From positions 1 through 64,000 of the forward strand of contig JAHBNG010000053.1 in the NCBI GenBank assembly GCA_019217005.1: 64,000 nucleotides of DNA, written 5' to 3'. This document shows positions 62,155-64,000 of the stretch, piece after piece. The translations under genes and the position numbers were made by a program. Under the pieces are notes generated by a model. That model ran no database searches, was not told the DNA's origin, and saw only the letters and a list, made by a program, of their open reading frames with translations. This stretch comes from Chloroflexi bacterium TSY. GTDB lineage: Bacteria; Chloroflexota; Anaerolineae; Caldilineales; Caldilineaceae. Numbering within the stretch: position 1 is the stretch's first letter; the number at the start of each line of letters is the position of its first letter.

Positions 62155-62310
62155 GGGGTGGTTCATTTTAGGCGGACAATTAGGTTTACATTTTTGCAAA
62201 GAGAAAAGATGTTTATATTTTCTACTTTGAGCCATGCTCAGGCAGAAAATGACCTCAATATAGATTTTTATCTATGTATCAAAAGTGTAAACCTAATTCT
62301 GAACCACCCC
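62155..62310 (-). mobile_element. MITE, 156 bp, copy 5
   Basis: Same ends as the other copies, opposite orientation to copy 1, exact 8-bp duplication GAAAAACA (62147-62154, 62311-62318). One extra A inside the GACCTCA-ATATAGA part; otherwise same internal subtype as copies 1 and 4. Confidence 0.95.
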
Positions 62311-62463
62311 GAAAAACATTATCTGAACATCTATAGCATGAAGAACCAAATAAGAATAGCCTAATGATCATAAATTCTTCGTGGTCCTTTGAGGTTTTGG
62401 AAACGAAAATAGAGTCACAGACAGGAGAATCATAATACACAAATAGCTCACAATAACCACTAA

Positions 62464-62546
62464 AGAACCTATCCGAAAAGTGGTCGTGCGTCCGACCAGC
62501 TTTTTGAATATGGATGCATCGTCACAGGACTTTTCGGATCAGCACA
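62464..62546 (-). repeat. 80-bp palindromic repeat, copy 6 (inverted)
   Basis: Reads AGAACCTATCCGAAAAGTGG at the left and TCACAGGACTTTTCGGATCA at the right, i.e. the family in reverse orientation. It lies about 100 bases before the ABC exporter gene. Confidence 0.8.
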
Positions 62547-62646
62547 AAGTATCAGAGCAGCAGTACATTGCCCGTTATCTTCGCACTATCGCAAACGCGA
62601 AACCCCTTTGCAACTAAATTTCTACAACATCTGGAGGAAATATTGA

Positions 62647-64000
62647 ATGAAACTCCCTATCGCGCAGTACTTCCAGCTTCTCTCAACATATTTGCGTCCC
62701 CAACGCCAGCGAGTTGTAGTGCTCACCGTCCTCATCTTGGCAACCATCGGATTTCAACTGTTTGCCCCTCAAATTGTCCGCCGTTTTATCGATGAAGCAC
62801 AATCAGGAGCAGACCTTCAAAGGCTCACACAGACGGGTCTACTCTTTCTGCTTGTCACGCTCATGAATCAGCTCTTCCGTTTTGGTGCAGCATATGTTAC
62901 AGAGGATGTTAAATGGCGAGCAACGAACTGGCTCCGTAATGATCTCGCTGCGCACTGCATGAAGCTGGATATGAGCTTCCACAACGAGTATACACCCGGA
63001 TCCATGATCGAACGGACAGATGGCGATGTGCAAGAACTATCCAACTTTCTTTCACAATTTATTCTGCGCATTCTCGGCAATGCACTGTTATTGGTCGGTG
63101 TTCTTGTGATGCTCTATCGTGAAGAGTGGGTTATTGGCCTGGCCTTCTCAATCTTTTCAGTGTTGATGTTTACTGCATTGATTCGCACGGTCAGTTTTGG
63201 TGTTCCTTTCTGGGAAGAAGAGCGTGAAGCATCTTCTCAGATGTTTGGTGGCATTGAGGAATGGCTCGGCGGGACCGAAGATATTAGTTCCAGTGGTGGC
63301 GGGCTTTACATAATTGATAGTTTACAGAGAGCGACCTATTCGCTCTATCGTGCTGCTCGAAAGGCGTTTTTGGTTGGAATGCTCACATGGGGTCTCTCGG
63401 GTCTCCTCTTTACCCTCGGAATGGCCCTCTCGCTTGGTCTGGGTGCATGGTTGTTTCAAGCGGGGACTATCACGATCGGGACTGTCTATCTGATCATGAG
63501 CTACAGCAACGCTCTGCAACGCCCCATTCAACAACTTGCGCGTGAGTTACAGGATCTTCAAGCAGCGACTGCCAGCATTGGTCGCATTCGTGAACTGCTC
63601 AACATTCAACCCGTTGTCAAAGATGCAGCACATCCCCTCACACTACCAAGTGGTCCGCTCGATATCGAATTCGACCATGTCTCATTCAGCTACAACGAAA
63701 ATGAACCGGTTCTCTCCGAAGTAGACTTTCATTTGAGTGCCGGTCAGGTTCTTGGATTACTGGGGCGAACAGGCAGTGGCAAAACAACAATCACCCGTCT
63801 GCTCTTTCGTCTCTATGATCCAACCGACGGTGTCGTCAAATTGGGTGACCACGACATACGCCAAGTGGCATTGGATGATATTCGTCACTCGGTGGGGATC
63901 GTGACCCAGGAAGTTCAGCTATTCCGAGCATCGGTGCGAGACAATCTCACATTTTTTGACCCAATAGTTTCCGATGAACAGATCGAAGATACATTAGAGA
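62647..64000 (+). CDS. ABC exporter (membrane + ATPase half-transporter), runs off the window
   Basis: 451 residues are present; start ATG 62647 with GGAGGAAATATTGA as ribosome site. Residues 1-310 are the transmembrane domain (VLTVLILATIGFQLFAPQIV, FLLVTLMNQLFRFGAAYVTE, LGNALLLVGVLVMLY). The ATPase begins near 335 with IEFDHVSFSYNENEPVLSEV and Walker A LLGRTGSGKTTITRLLFRLY, Q-loop SVGIVTQEVQLFRASVRDN. Signature and Walker B lie beyond the right edge. It is an MsbA/multidrug-type type-I exporter half; these work as dimers and are often encoded as gene pairs, so a second half may follow outside the window. Substrate not predictable. Confidence 0.93.
   Translation, partial: MKLPIAQYFQLLSTYLRPQRQRVVVLTVLILATIGFQLFAPQIVRRFIDEAQSGADLQRLTQTGLLFLLVTLMNQLFRFGAAYVTEDVKWRATNWLRNDLAAHCMKLDMSFHNEYTPGSMIERTDGDVQELSNFLSQFILRILGNALLLVGVLVMLYREEWVIGLAFSIFSVLMFTALIRTVSFGVPFWEEEREASSQMFGGIEEWLGGTEDISSSGGGLYIIDSLQRATYSLYRAARKAFLVGMLTWGLSGLLFTLGMALSLGLGAWLFQAGTITIGTVYLIMSYSNALQRPIQQLARELQDLQAATASIGRIRELLNIQPVVKDAAHPLTLPSGPLDIEFDHVSFSYNENEPVLSEVDFHLSAGQVLGLLGRTGSGKTTITRLLFRLYDPTDGVVKLGDHDIRQVALDDIRHSVGIVTQEVQLFRASVRDNLTFFDPIVSDEQIEDTLE

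Larger units (their letters stand above)
61693..62646. other. Intergenic region with small-RNA-like unit, hairpin, MITE and repeat
   Basis: 954 bases without protein genes. Contents: promoter of the Hsp70 operon (minus strand, not pinpointed), a candidate small RNA (61857-62009), a strong hairpin at 62075-62124, a MITE at 62155-62310, and an inverted 80-bp repeat copy at 62464-62546. Confidence 0.75.

Overview
The window looks like a chromosomal piece of a Chloroflexota-type bacterium (Anaerolineae/Caldilineae-like). This rests on the gene content as I recognise it: lipoprotein-type solute-binding proteins with sugar and branched-chain amino-acid ABC transporters, an S9 peptidase, a GH13 lipoprotein, Uma2 and BTAD-type proteins, a CHAT protein, and base composition near 48-50% G+C. 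No rRNA or tRNA gene was seen, so the taxonomy is inference. Metabolic genes alternate with stretches very rich in insertion sequences, miniature elements and palindromic repeats.

Layout. 1-3.3 kb: end of a SAF-domain oxidoreductase, an Rpn-nuclease remnant and lutB-lutC. 3.3-4.1 kb: repeat cluster with a 155-bp MITE. 4.1-12 kb: GAF/HisKA-like sensor, Gfo/Idh/MocA dehydrogenase, broken GH13 lipoprotein, small sigma-like regulator, HEAT-repeat protein, and an S9 peptidase split by a MITE. 12-19 kb: acyl-CoA synthetase, BTAD remnant, aldehyde dehydrogenase, acetolactate-synthase-type ThDP enzyme, two MITEs. 19.4-24.8 kb: Uma2, DinB-SnoaL fusion, HD protein, DUF2076 protein, DUF2891 remnant, CmoB-like and TrmN6-like tRNA methyltransferases. 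24.8-28.3 kb: truncated CHAT-NTPase gene, an odd non-coding segment, a sulfatase. 28.8-34.2 kb: ABC ATPase, fused ABC-2/GldG protein and DUF4340 protein. 34.4-35.8 kb: two tandem RRM protein genes, each with its own promoter and a ~300-nt conserved leader.

35.8-49.5 kb is a liv-type branched-chain amino-acid ABC operon (order on the minus strand K-H-M-G-F) hit by four independent insertions: an IS701-like element (itself split by another IS) before livF, a 1661-bp IS inside livG, and two inverted copies of a 1468/1469-bp IS, one between livK and livH and one inside livK. Duplicated target bases can be read at every junction. 50.3-55.5 kb: a nucleoside-type double ABC ATPase and a family-1 sugar ABC system (binding protein and two permeases).

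55.8-61.7 kb is a tightly overlapping minus-strand operon of two TPR-like proteins, a J-domain protein with HPP instead of HPD, a long GrpE-like protein with a coiled-coil N-terminus, and an Hsp70: the best candidate for a poorly described functional module. 61.8-62.0 kb carries a promoter-terminator pair that looks like a small RNA gene. An ABC exporter runs off the right edge.

The most informative mobile-DNA result is that five ~155-bp MITE copies (8-bp target duplications) share both asymmetric ends with the 1661-bp IS in livG, which points to the transposase family that moves them.
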